DNA from: Apus apus
Taxonomy: Eukaryota > Chordata > Aves > Apodiformes > Apodidae
Direction of reading: 5' to 3'
Assembly (NCBI RefSeq): GCF_020740795.1
Contig: NC_067304.1
Location: forward strand, 3,152,056-3,216,055
DNA: 64,000 nucleotides
Numbering within the stretch: position 1 is the stretch's first letter; every line of letters begins with the position of its first letter. Positions 53,901 to 64,000 of the stretch are shown here, piece by piece. The notes under the pieces are model-generated. The model ran no database searches, was not told the DNA's origin, and was given only the letters and a program-made list of their open reading frames with translations. Made by a program: the position numbers and the translations under genes.

Positions 53901-56900
53901 ACATCACTTGCACATCTTGGCACCTCCCTCAGAAACCTCCTTGCAGGGTCAAGCAGAGAAGCCCTCATGCCCATCACCAACCCTCTCCAGTCCTCCCAGT
54001 GCAAGGAGCCCTGGGGACATAACAGGGCTCCTCCTTGTGCTGAGCTGGCAGGAACAAGTCGTGGTTTGGACTCACTTCTTCCGAACCACAGGAGAACCTG
54101 GAAATCCCCCCCATGACTTCACCTATTCCCCTCTTACCAGTGTGGCTGTGCCAGCCCAGGCCAGGGCAGATGTTGCTGGCCGTGTCCCCAGGACAGCCCA
54201 GGGGACAGGACTTGGCTTCACTTACCCCCTTGACTAACTGGTAGTTCTCACTACTCTTCTCTCCTGGAGCAATGACCTCTTCATCAGCAGTGTGCTGCAA
54301 GGGGACAGAAACAGCACCAGGGTGCCACTGCAGCTCTCCAAAGCCTGGGGCACAACTTCCCCCTGCAGGACCCTCCCTGAGCCTCCTCTCCAGGGAGGGG
54401 GGAACATGGCCCATCAGGAGGGGCTGGACTGAAGCAAGCTGCACCTCTGCCTCCCGCTCCTCTCCCACCCCAGTTCTCAGGGTCTTATCAAGGTGCTCAC
54501 CTCTTTCTTCTCCTTCTTGTTGCCCTCCACCGTGCTGTCCCCTTTGCTGCTGCCCTTCTTGTCCACCCAGAGCTCCGATTTCTCCACCATGGTGCGGAGT
54601 TTGTCCAGCTCTGACTTGATCACCTTGTAGTTCTCCACATCCTGGGCTGAGATGAGGAGCTGAACCTGCAGTGACATTCCCAAGGGTTTCCAGTTTGGGG
54701 CACAAACCCCATTCTCCTCCCTTTCCAGATGTCCCTCCCCAGGAAAGGGGTCAGGACACATCCTGTGTCCTGCACCCAGAGCCAAGCTTGGGTTTAGAGC
54801 TGCTCCAGAGCACCGTCCCAACAGGGTTACCTGTTTGAAGGTGTTCAAGACCTCCTGCCTCTGGCTGAAGTGCTTGAAGAGGAGCTGCAGGGAGCCGGAG
54901 ATGAGCGGTGGGTAGTCATGCATGGTCAGGTGGATCAGAACCCGCAGAAACATCCTCCCTCCCTCGTCATCCACCTCTAACATGCTGCTCGTCTTCCTGA
55001 AGCCGGGATGAAAGCGTTGGGTGTTACAGGGGCCACGTGGGAGCTTGGGTGCACCCAGCCCCCCCTCGGGGCTGATGGGGACAGCTGCATTGGCCGTTAG
55101 AGCTTCATCTTCCTCATCACCTGCAGCTTTCAGCCTCGGCAGTATGGACAGGAGAGGAAGAGCCCTATGGCCAGGCTAACTATGCACCGCAGGGGCAGGG
55201 ACTCACCCCACACCGAACATGGCTTCTGCGTGCTCGCCGATCCGGTCCAGGTTCATGGCTGCAGCTGCAGGGAGAGGAAAGGGAGATGGAAAGGGTGGCC
55301 ACCACGATCCCACCAGCAGAAACCCACAGGAACCAACCCAGCTCCCTGCTCTGAGCATCCACAACAGACACAGAGCACCCTGTCATCCCTCCTGCACCAA
55401 CCCCAGCCCCCCTGTGCTCCCTGCCAGCAGCAGTGGTGGGTGCAGAGCAGCTGGAGCTGTCACCTCCATCACCACTGTGTCCCCAGCCTGTGGGGTTTTG
55501 CTGAGTTGAAGCTCTACCAGGAGCAAAGTGGAAGAGTTACTTGTGGAGTCAAAGGCTGGAGCTGTCCCATCAGCTGCACTGTCCTGCATGGGATAGACTT
55601 CCACAAACTCCTTCTTGAAGACAGAAAGCAGGTAGGAAATCCTGTAGTCCAGCCGCACGTTCAGGATGAACTGGCAGCAGCAAAGGAGAAGGAAAAGTGA
55701 GTGACCTCTTCATGGAGCTCTCTCTTTGCATCAGAAACCCAAGTCTTCACCTCACCACCCCATGCCATGGGTCCCATCCACAGCTCCACAATGCTTCTCC
55801 CTTCCCACCAACTCCAACCTGCAAGATCTCCAGAATCTTCAGCTTGGTCTCCATCACCACAATGTTCTCATTCTCAATGCTCCTCCCTCTGTCCACTTGC
55901 TCTGGGGCAGACCCAGCACTGAGGCTTGGAGGGCTGAAGATGGACTGCTTCCTGCTCAGCACCATGGTGGACATCATCTGCCCAACGCCCTGGATCGATC
56001 TCCTCACGTTCTTCCCTACAGAGGTGGCCAGAGTTAATGCAGATGGAAAGGGAGGTGGCAGAGGCCCAAGAGAAGGTGCCACTTAGATTGGGAAATGCTG
56101 TAGATGTTAATCAGAGAACTAGTAAGAGGGACTGGCCGGTTCTCTGGCATGGCCAAGGACTTAGAGCCTCCTGTCTCCTGGATCAGACCCTGCCAAAGGT
56201 TCCATGTCAGTGAACCAGTGGCTTGTTTTCTTGCAGCTGAAACTGGAAAGCACTGGGCAGACCATGGAAAACACCTTCCTGCAGGACCATGCCTGGTTGT
56301 GGAGCAGGGACTCACCTGTCACCTCGTCGTTGTAGACTGTCTGCATCATCAGCTGGGGGTTCTGGACACAGTCAATGATGCCCAGCAGTGTCCGTGTCAG
56401 GCGCAGCAGCTCACTGAAGCTGTAGAAGCCGAAGTAGATGAGGTTGTGGGCAAGGCTGACAACCTGGGGAAGGAGAAGGCAGCTCCAGACCTCGCCATGC
56501 TTGGGACTGAGCAGCAGAAACCAACAGGGGGGAGAGGGATCCCAGGCCACCCTGGTTGCAGAGGCAGCTGCAGCCAAAGGGTGTGACATCCTGCAACGTG
56601 CCAGTGGCACCGGCAGGTCCCGCACCTCGAACGTGAGCTTGTTCTTCTCCTCGTTGGCAAAGGGCACCGCCTCGCTCACCACGTTGTTGAGGTAGTCCTC
56701 CACAAACTCCATGGTGCTGGCAAACTTGTTCTTCTTGTCGTCCCGTGAGGCATTGAGGTTAGAGTCGTAGCTGTGAGGGGAGAGGGTAGGGGTGAGCTGG
56801 ACTGCAGCAAGTGTCCTCACACCCAGCCAGCAAGGAGCACTGGCCAGGCAGCTGCTGCCATCAGGGCCAGAAGTGATGGTCACAACTGTGATGGAGCTCA

Positions 56901-59900
56901 CTTCCTCCTGAAGGCTGAGACCTGCTAAATTCGCTCCACAAATGACCCCTCCCAGGCTCTGCTAAAGCAAAGCCTGTCCCTACATGGGATGCCATCTGCC
57001 ATCCCACCTCCTGCCCTGTCCCTTAAAGCTGCTGTGAACCTCAACGTGTCTCACTCTTTGATGGTGATGGCTGTGGGGATCTCGGTCCAGAGCCGTGCAA
57101 ACTTCACGGGCATCACCAGCTCCTGGGGGTCCCTGTCCACGTGCACGTGTAACATGAGGTGGCAGAAGGACGCCCGGAGATCAAAGGGCAGCATCTCATC
57201 TGCCATGCAGAGGAAGATCAGGTCCACACCCAGCTGCTGGGAGATCTCCTTGATGGCCAAGTACTGGCGATCCAGGCACATGCGGGCAAAGAGCTTCAGC
57301 TGGTACCTGCCCGGGGACAAGGAGGACAGGGAGTGAGGATGTGCAACCCTTACATCCTCACCTTGGGAGAAGATGCCACAGGATCATCACCTGTAGTAGC
57401 TGAGAACGTTCTCATCATGGGCATTGCCAGCCCGGGCCTCCTGTGCCAGCTGCCGGATGCTTTTCTCGTGGTGGTCATTGTTCTTGTCCGTCCAGGTGAG
57501 CCAAACCTCCTCCTCTGAGTACTCGATGCTCAGGTACTCGTGGGTCTGGGACATTTCCTTCACTGGCCTCAGCCTGGGGCAGCAAACAGGTAAAGTTGGA
57601 GATGTTCCAGGGGGCAGGAAGTGGCTGCACCTCGAGGGGTGATGGGGCTTTTACCAGGGCACCACAGGAGCTGGTGGAAGGCAGGACCAGACACCAAACG
57701 TGAATGTGGCCAACATCTGCCCTCAGCTACTCACTCAGTTTTGATGAGGATGTCACTGTTCTTTGGGTCCAGCACACACTTGCAGATCAGCTCCTGGGTG
57801 ACAGGGATGGCAATGTGGTTGGACACGCACAGGTCTGAGAGGTAGTCCAAGAACCTAGAGAGCAGAGACAGCTTGCTGTGAAAGGGTGGCCCAGGCTGGG
57901 AGGGGCTTTCTTCACCTCTGGTTGAGGCACATCCCACCCCTGACGCTGCACAGAGGACGGGACCTTCCCAGACACCCACCGTGGCTCGCGGTTCTTGCGC
58001 ACCAGGCTGACAAAGGTCTCCACCTCAGTCTTGGTGATGTGCTTCTCCAGCAGCTTGCGGTTGTTGTGCAGCAGGGCCGTGATGGTGTCCTCAGCCAGGA
58101 TGTCGTAGCCAATCTGGGACTGCATCATGCCAAACTGCTTGGCGATGTGCTCCTGGAGCAGGCAGAGAGGTGGTGAGGGCACAGGGCTGGGTGTCACGTC
58201 CCCCTGCCCCACCAAGACCTCGGCAGCTCCCTAGGACTTTGCAAGACGTGGTGGGGATGGGAGATCTTCCCATCACACCCCATGCACCTGGTTCTTGCGA
58301 TAGTCCTCCTGGGAGTGCCGCAGCACGCGGTAGCACAGCCGGAACATGTACTGGTAGGGAGCGTTCTTCTGGTCCGACAGCTCCTCCAGCCGCACCAGGG
58401 GCCCTTCCCCACCCTTGTCCTTGAAGGGGGCTTTCAGGATCCCAAAGATCTGCCCAAAAGCAAAGATCATTAAGTGCTGTCCCCCCCTCCACACCAGCAC
58501 CCCCATGCGTGGCTGGACATGGACACCAGCCATGCTTGCCAAGAGGGCCTGGTGCTCCACACTGGAGACCAGCTACACCTCCGTCTTAGGGGTTTCCAGA
58601 TCTCTGACCTCCAGAGTGGCCCTGGCCAGAGCAGAACATCTCTGTAGGACCTCAACCTTGCTGACATGCAGGGCCCCTGGGCCACTCACCTGCTTCAGGA
58701 TGTTCTGCTCCCGCATCAGCTTCTGCCGCTCCCGGTTGGGCTTGGTCACCACAATGTCCAGTACGTTCTGGCCATTGTTGGGGACATCACTGACAAAAAA
58801 CACCAAGTCCTCCAACAGCTGGATCACAAACCTGCAAACGGGCATGGTACAGATTGGGGGGTGGGACTCTCCAGCTGGGGGGTGCTGCTGGCCCACCCCA
58901 CCCAGACTCAGGTCCCTGCAATGACACCAGCACATTTGGGAGGACCATGTCCAGGATTCAAAACACTGCCAGGAAACCTGCTGGCCCATCCTCCCCTCTC
59001 TGCTAGAGGTTAATGGCTGAAGCAAGAGGCTTTACAGCCCCCTAAGGGAACCATACGTGCCAGGGTAAACTCCAGGAGCCTTTGCTGGGGAACCAAGCTG
59101 GGAATTCTGCATTTAATGCCTCTGCCCCTTTGTCACCTTTGCGGGACGGGCTGGCAGGGCGGAAGTGGCTCGTTCTGTCCCACGGGGGATCTGTGTTTGC
59201 TCAGGAAGCACCAAGAACCCACCCACCTAAAAATAACACGGTGACTAACCCGGCTGCCCCTATCGCGGGGCCATCTCTCAGCCCCTCGGATATTTTCCTA
59301 GCAGCAAAGGAGGGGCCGCAGCGGGGCTGCCGCGTTATCTGGTTTCCTTGCCAGACTCCCAGGAGAAGCAGGCGTGGATTTGGGTTGTGGGCAGGGAAGC
59401 AAGACAGGGCTGGCACCACGACCCAGGCAGGGGCCCCATCCTGCAGCGATGCTGAAGAGCCCTTGGAGGAGCCCAGCACAGCCCCCAGCTCCCAGGGGAA
59501 GTGACTTCGTACCTCCGGTCGTTCTGGCTGAGAAAACCTTCGTTCATCTTCTCCACCACGTTGGCCAACATCGAGCTGGCGTCGTTTGCAAAGTCCAGGT
59601 CCCGGATCTCAGACACTGGCACGGAGACGATGGCAAAAGCTTCTTTGTCTTCTTTGGTGGGGCACGTGCCCAGCTGGGAAACAACAGGGAAGCAGCATCG
59701 CACAGTCAGGGCAGTGCCAAGCATGACCCCACCAGCTTCCACTAACCTGGGTGAAGTCTTTGACCCAGTTTGTCCCCATCAGAAGGACTGGGGTGGGCTC
59801 TAGGTCACTGGGATGGGCTCTAGGCTGGTGTCCAGCCATCCCCTTGGATATTTTTATATACATCAGGGTATTGCAGTCCCTGGGTGCTGGGGTGGGAAGG

Positions 59901-62727
59901 AGCACGCTCAGAGCTATCAGGGCCCAGGGGACAAACCCACACCCAGGAGGATGTTTTGGGGCCGTACCATGAGGCGAATGGGCCTCTCCTCATCGATGTC
60001 AATGGGCACATTGGTGCTCTGGATCCAGGTGTTGGTGCAGAGGTGGCGCAGCCTCACGTAGGAGTTCCTGCAAACACCACAGTGTCCCGCCGAGCCATCC
60101 CACACGGACACACCAGCACCCACCGCCTCCCCCAACACCCAGGGCAAAGCCCCTCCAAGGACAGACTGGCCAAAACGTCATGATCAAGAATTCAGCCTCT
60201 CTTTCTTTCAGTCCCCTCCTTGGCAACCTCCTGCTTACCGTGGGACGAAGGAGTCGGTTTTCTGCAGCGTGGTGGGGTCCAGCTCGAAGAGGGAGGCGAT
60301 GTCGTTGCCGTGGGGCACGGCCACCAGCCGGTATTTGATCTTCTCCCCCGTGTTCCTGCGGCTGGCGCGGCCGCTGCCCCCCTGCAGTGGGGAAGGCAGC
60401 TGTGAGCCCCACCAAGCCCAGTTTCCCCCAGCATGTGGCACTGGGGTTGGACGGGGACACGTGGAGGCCGCGTCGGGAGCAGAAGCTTTTTGCTCGGCCG
60501 CCGGGCTGAGCCTCACAGTGCAGAGATGCATCAGGGGCTGCAAGAGCACAAGCGTGAGGCACCTGAGCTACCAGGCCACCCCCACCCCCCTTCTCCAAAC
60601 CTCACCAATGGCAAAGAGGGGAAATATGAAACAAACAAACAAACAAACACACACGACAAACACCCTGAAAATCAAAAAATCTCTCTTCTACCAGCACTTC
60701 CCCATGGCCTGGGGGATCCAACATGCACTGGGACCCCCCCAAAGAGATTTGGGCAGGGTCCTGTCGCAAGCAGGATGCTGCTCTATGGAACAGGGACGCT
60801 CTGCTGGGCAGCAGGACAGCCTCTGGCTGCAGCCTCAGCACCAAGCAGGGCACAGCGTGGGCACTGTCCCCAGGGTGGGCTCTGTTTTGGGGGTATTTCC
60901 CTGCTTTCAGACAGAATCTAAGAGACGGCGTGATTTCAGGCGGCGGCAGCAGCATTTCTGCTAGCGAGGCTGCACACAGCTCACCGTGGGCGCTGCTTTG
61001 GGCTCAGCCACGTCTCCTTTATAACTTGGGTTTTCCTGAAAAGTTAAAGAGGGAGATGAAAGACAGCTATCAGTCCTCCCGCTCGGTCCCTCCAAAACCC
61101 TGAGCACAGGGTGTTATCTCTATTCCTGCCTTCCTTGATCACATCGCACAGAGAGAACCTGCCCTGGTGGGGCTGGAGGACATCCACAAGTGGGATGGGG
61201 TCAGCCCTGGTGAGCAGACCCAGGACCTTGTGTGGCAGCAAAACAAGCTCTTGCCATAAATCCCTGGAGGCCTCAGGCTGATCAACCTGCCAGCTTTTCC
61301 TCTGCAGAAGATGTCACCTGAGTTGTCTTTTGATTTCAAGCAGCCATTTCAGAACCCCAGTACTTGGCCTTTTCCATCGTGCAGTGGTGGAAAAGGCCCT
61401 TTGGTTGTCTTCTCCAGCTATGGAGCACCTTTGGCACATAGTGCACCAAGACCCCCCAGTACCTCCCTGCTCCCTGGCAGCAGGGTGTAACACTCTCTTT
61501 CCCTTGGTCCTGGGGTCATTTGGGTCACATATGCCACACTATCCGAGTACAGAAACCTCTTTGTGCCTCTATCTGGAGGCCTGGAACTGGCCTTAAAAGG
61601 GATCCAAAAAACTTGGCAAATGGTGTTTCCAAGCCCAGATTTTGCCCGCAGCCCCCACAGGCAAGGACAGCCCTGGATGCTGCCCTGGACCAGAGGATGA
61701 GGTTGGGCAAAACCTCATCATAAAGAGCGAAATGCAGCAGGATGAATGATCTCCCCCTTCCATCTCAGCAGGAGGCTGTGTATAGGGTCGCTTGGCCCAG
61801 AGAGAGAGACAGAGGAATAACACAGCCACCCCCTCCTGCTCCTCCCGGGCCAGCAGAGGTGGGAGCTGGGAACATCAATCTTGGCAAACAAACCCCTGCA
61901 CCATGGGACAGGGGATTTCAGAGGGGGGAAAGCCTAGTCCTGCAAACAGGCAAATGCAGATGATGCTCCCAGCCCCAGCCCAATCCCTCCTGCCAGTGAG
62001 GAGGGGCCAGGGTGGCCCAGCACAGGATGGCTGCGAGGGCAAATTGGAGCAGGGCCAGAGGCAACCCCAGGTGGGCACTGCCTTGATGGGATGGGACCAT
62101 CCTTTCGAGGGCAGGGTGGGTCTCTGCATCCCTCTGCTCACCCCCTTACCTCTGCTGCCAGGTAGTTGCCCGTGGCGAGGTGCTTGAAGCGGTACAAGCC
62201 ATTCCAGTGCCCGGCTCCCCCCCGGCACGGGTCGTGGTGGACAACCTGGGAGAAGCAGAAGAGAGATCAGCTGGTGGCACGTGGGGCAGTGGGGAACAGG
62301 TTGGCTGGTCCTGTCTCAGGCAAACACACTGATGATAAGAGCCCCATCCTAGCCCCAAGGCAGCCAAGAGCAAATATAGCTGGGGTGCAGAGCTCAGACA
62401 GAGCCCAGTGCCCACCCACCAGCAGCCACCACTCCCAGGGCTCTCCCACACCCTGTGAAGTCAGGATGCCAAAGGTGGAAATAGAGAGAAATAACCATTT
62501 TTTTCCAGCCCACCCTTGGTGAAAGCACAGGGAGATACACCAAAAGCCCCCAGACATGCTCTCCATCCCCTCCCACTCACCTCCACTTCCCACAGGGCGT
62601 TGGAGCTGGTGGCTGAGGTAGCTGACTGCCTCAGGGTGGTGCGGAGGAATACGTGCAGCTTCCCTTTGTACTCATCACAGGTGAGGAACTTCTCCTGCTC
62701 GGCATGGAACAGCCTCACCACGTCCCC
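37726..62727 (-). CDS. ITPR3: Inositol 1,4,5-trisphosphate receptor type 3 (N-terminal exons outside window)
   Basis: This ER tetrameric Ca2+-release channel is opened by IP3 and Ca2+. In order of translation the 51 exons are 62581-62727, 62150-62245, 60985-61035, 60239-60381, 59968-60067, 59513-59673, 58690-58831, 58288-58449, 57980-58152, 57735-57854, 57391-57573, 57055-57306, 56626-56770, 56316-56463, 55819-56015, 55541-55670, 55207-55264, 54831-54996, 54501-54665, 54226-54294, 53640-53765, 53340-53462, 52981-53181, 52366-52617, 52148-52273, 51723-51848, 51491-51611, 50597-50781, 50309-50457, 50040-50148, 49796-49886, 49391-49560, 48647-48821, 48382-48566, 47854-48054, 47056-47166, 46683-46778, 46324-46425, 45977-46063, 45229-45339, 44523-44715, 43436-43561, 42465-42637, 42193-42357, 41528-41720, 40944-41039, 40374-40498, 39603-39768, 38762-38922, 38112-38273 and 37726-37794. 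They sum to 7,284 bases (2,427 residues plus TAA) with all phases joining. Human ITPR3 is 2,671 residues, so about 240 are missing. Type 3 is chosen over types 1 and 2 from sequence detail (RTTLRQ) and from its position beside UQCC2. Confidence 0.98.
39603..43561 (-). CDS. ITPR3: ITPR3 transmembrane and pore exons
   Basis: Seven exons encode the six-helix channel. Exon 43436-43561 holds S1 ([16 protein letters not shown]). Exon 42465-42637 holds S2 and the start of S3. Exon 42193-42357 holds S3-S4 ([27 protein letters not shown]). Exon 41528-41720 holds S5 ([20 protein letters not shown]). Exon 40944-41039 is the lumenal loop with ESCSGDK. Exon 40374-40498 holds the pore helix and the selectivity filter GGGVGD. 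Exon 39603-39768 holds the gate-forming S6 ([20 protein letters not shown]). All essential motifs are intact. Confidence 0.97.
39778..40145 (-). mobile_element. CR1 LINE 3' fragment touching the ITPR3 S6 exon acceptor
   Basis: The + strand reads ATCATCATGGAATGGTTTGG, then the standard CR1 3' region to CTCTTCTCCAAGCTGA. On the transcribed strand the CR1 tail ends about 10-15 bases before the AG (39769-39770) of exon 39603-39768. Confidence 0.95.
42733..43030 (-). mobile_element. CR1 LINE 3' fragment (ITPR3 intron)
   Basis: AGAATCATAGAACGGTTTGG is followed by the CR1 3' region to TTTAATCCATTACCCCTTGT, then a degraded end. It is in the same direction as ITPR3, about 95 bp upstream (in transcription) of the acceptor of exon 42465-42637. 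Confidence 0.93.
44523..48821 (-). CDS. ITPR3: ITPR3 regulatory exons before the membrane domain
   Basis: Exons 48647-48821 down to 44523-44715 encode the third armadillo domain and the juxtamembrane domain. Exon 47854-48054 holds the glycine-rich TGGLGLLG implicated in ATP binding. Exon 48382-48566 holds the most divergent stretch ([20 protein letters not shown]). Exon 45977-46063 and exon 45229-45339 hold acidic clusters ([23 protein letters not shown]). Exon 45229-45339 ends at a GC donor. Confidence 0.95.
45227..45228 (-). promoter_or_regulatory. ITPR3: Non-canonical GC splice donor in ITPR3
   Basis: On the minus strand exon 45229-45339 ends CAGATTGAG and is followed by GCAAGACC, where all other ITPR3 introns here begin GT. 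The downstream acceptor is CTACAG at 44716-44717 and the frame across (QIE|IVRLDRS) is the conserved one. Confidence 0.88.
47366..47656 (+). mobile_element. CR1 LINE 3' fragment, divergent subfamily (ITPR3 intron)
   Basis: It is similar in layout to the element at about 12,190: CTAGTAACAAGTGATAG, GGTTTAGATTGGATATTAG, AGATGTGGTGCTGAGGGAC and TTTTCCAACCAGAATGATCC. It is antisense to ITPR3. Confidence 0.85.
49391..57854 (-). CDS. ITPR3: ITPR3 central armadillo/modulatory exons
   Basis: Twenty-three exons from 57735-57854 to 49391-49560 encode helical repeats (RIH-type domains) that pass the IP3 signal to the channel. Two protein kinase A sites of mammalian type 3 receptors are kept in exon 55819-56015: VRRSIQG (S916) and SRKQSIF (S934). 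Introns are very short, for example 84 bp between 57306 and 57391 and 92 bp between 52273 and 52366. Confidence 0.95.
57980..62727 (-). CDS. ITPR3: ITPR3 IP3-binding core exons
   Basis: Nine exons encode the second beta-trefoil (MIR) and the first armadillo segment that together grip IP3. Visible ligand contacts, using type 1 numbering known for the family, are RTTLRQ in exon 62581-62727 (R265-R269 loop), [10 protein letters not shown] in exon 58690-58831 (R504, K508, R511) and DYRKNQ in exon 58288-58449 (Y567, R568, K569). All are intact, so the receptor should bind IP3. The 51-base exon 60985-61035 ([17 protein letters not shown]) is one of the shortest exons of the gene. Confidence 0.95.
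60631..60662. repeat. (AAAC)n / (AC)n microsatellite in an ITPR3 intron
   Basis: AAACAAACAAACAAACAAAC followed by ACACACACGAC. Confidence 0.85.
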
Positions 62728-64000
62728 CTGGACCAGGATATGGTGGTGAGACCCAGACTCTCCTATAAAATAACATGTCTCCCCCTGCCCCCACCCTGCA
62801 AGGAGATTTTCCAGAACACAGTCTGGAGCAGAGCTAGAGCTCCCAGCTGTAGCATGGCAGGACCACAGGAACCTGGGCATTGCAGGGCACCATCAGCTTT
62901 TTCAGCTTCACCTACTTGAGCTGGAAAAAACCTGCCTCTAGCAGCACAAATCCTCCTGCAAACCCAGGGGAGGGCACCTTGCATGGGCATGGGGCACCCT
63001 GCACTCCGCAGTGTCACTGCTCATTGACCATATCATAGAATCAGAATCCCAGACTGGTCTGGGTTGGAAGTGACCTTCAAGATCATTAAGCTTAAAGCCC
63101 CCTGCATGGGCAGGGACACCTCCCACCAGCCCAGGCTGCTCCAAGCCCCATCCAACCTGCCCTTCAACACTGCCAGGGATGGGGCAGCCACAGCTTCCCT
63201 GGGCAACCTGGACCAGGGTCTCACCACCCTCACAGCAAAGAATTTCTTCCTAGTGTCTCACCTAAATCTCCCTCTTCCAGTTTTAATCCCTTCCCCCTTG
63301 TCCTCTCCCTCCCTGCCCTTGTCCCAAGTCCCTCCCCAGCTTTCCTGGAGCCCCTTCAGGCACTGGAAGGTGCTCTAAGGTCTCCCTGGAGCCTTCTCTT
63401 CTCCAGGCTGAACACCCCAACTCTCCCAGCCTGTTTCCAGAGCAGAGCTGCTCCAGCCCTTGGATCATCTTTGTGGCCCTATGCAGGTCACTTCTCTCTG
63501 CTTCTCCTCCCTGGCCTGTAAAATGGGCACAATCCCACTGTTTCACATCCCTGGAGCAGGTGGCAGCTTCGCTCACTGATGTGTTTAAGGCATTAATCCC
63601 CCAAGGAGGAGGATGTTGTGGGTTTGGGAAGCCAGGGATAAGTGCCAGAGCCTGGGGACGAGGGGCTGTAAGATCCTAACAATCAATAGCCATCCAGCTG
63701 CTTCCTGGAGGACCTCAGCCCTGAACAATAGCTCTGCAGGGAAAGCTCCTTTCCCAGGCAACAGCCAGCCCTGCTGCATGGCTAAGCAGCCAAAAATTGT
63801 CCTCACAGCTAGAAGCCACTGCTGGCACTTCATGTGCCTCGTATAGTCCTCAGGAGACAATCCAATACAATAAGGGGGAGGGTAATTTCATGTCCCCCTG
63901 GGTCCCTGCTGCCAGGAGATACTACAACATCCAACTCTAGCTTGCTGTCAAGTACTCCAGGTGATGAATTCTCTTAGAAATTGAGGTCTTCATGACAGGA
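62728..64000 (-). other. ITPR3 intron (5' end outside window)
   Basis: Beyond the acceptor at 62728-62729 no further ITPR3 exon is seen. The stretch holds only the CR1 fragment and unique non-coding sequence. The preceding exon must lie beyond 64,000. Confidence 0.75.
63030..63485 (-). mobile_element. CR1 LINE 3' fragment (ITPR3 upstream intron)
   Basis: ATATCATAGAATCAGAATCC leads into GGTCTGGGTTGGAAGTGACC and the standard CR1 3' region. It runs through CCTGTTTCCAGAGCAGAGCT to about 63,485. It is in the same direction as ITPR3. Confidence 0.95.

Overview
The window is vertebrate nuclear DNA, almost certainly from a bird. It carries about a dozen CR1 LINE tails, several ending in the typical ATTCTATG direct repeats. 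Its genes are split by GT-AG introns, and its gene order matches the human 6p21 block ITPR3-UQCC2-IP6K3-LEMD2. There are no bacterial, viral or CRISPR features. Small introns (down to about 84 bp in ITPR3) and a GC-rich promoter suggest an avian microchromosome. The species cannot be told from the sequence.

Layout: (1) about 1-10,060, the 3' half of LEMD2 on the + strand: seven coding exons giving 244 C-terminal residues, then a 1.7 kb 3' UTR. (2) about 10,060-19,000, a gene-poor stretch with two CR1 fragments; it probably holds the non-coding first exon of IP6K3, which I cannot place. (3) 19,061-28,704, the complete IP6K3 coding sequence on the + strand (five coding exons, 411 aa), with its 3' UTR to about 29.45 kb. 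(4) about 31,250-32,560, a CpG island with the UQCC2 promoter, first exon and an 11-bp minisatellite; UQCC2 (four exons, 125 aa, + strand) ends at 35,839. (5) 37,726-62,727, ITPR3 on the - strand: 51 coding exons with 7,284 coding bases (2,427 aa plus stop), from the start of the IP3-binding core to the stop codon. About 240 N-terminal residues lie beyond the right edge. UQCC2 and ITPR3 converge tail to tail.

Every exon junction was placed by eye from splice consensus and family similarity. The coding lengths visible for all four genes are exact multiples of three, so none shows a frameshift or internal stop. Functionally the block joins an inner nuclear membrane protein (LEMD2), an inositol hexakisphosphate kinase (IP6K3), a mitochondrial complex III assembly factor (UQCC2) and an ER calcium-release channel (ITPR3). 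IP6K3 and ITPR3 both belong to inositol phosphate metabolism and signalling, but nothing here shows that they are co-regulated.

I found no new biological system. The observations most worth checking are a four-fold tandem duplication of the UQCC2 exon 1 splice donor, a CR1 element that appears to supply the pyrimidine tract of the ITPR3 S6 exon, a GC-AG intron in ITPR3, loss of one protein kinase A site in ITPR3, and a minisatellite with a 100-bp higher-order period in UQCC2 intron 1.
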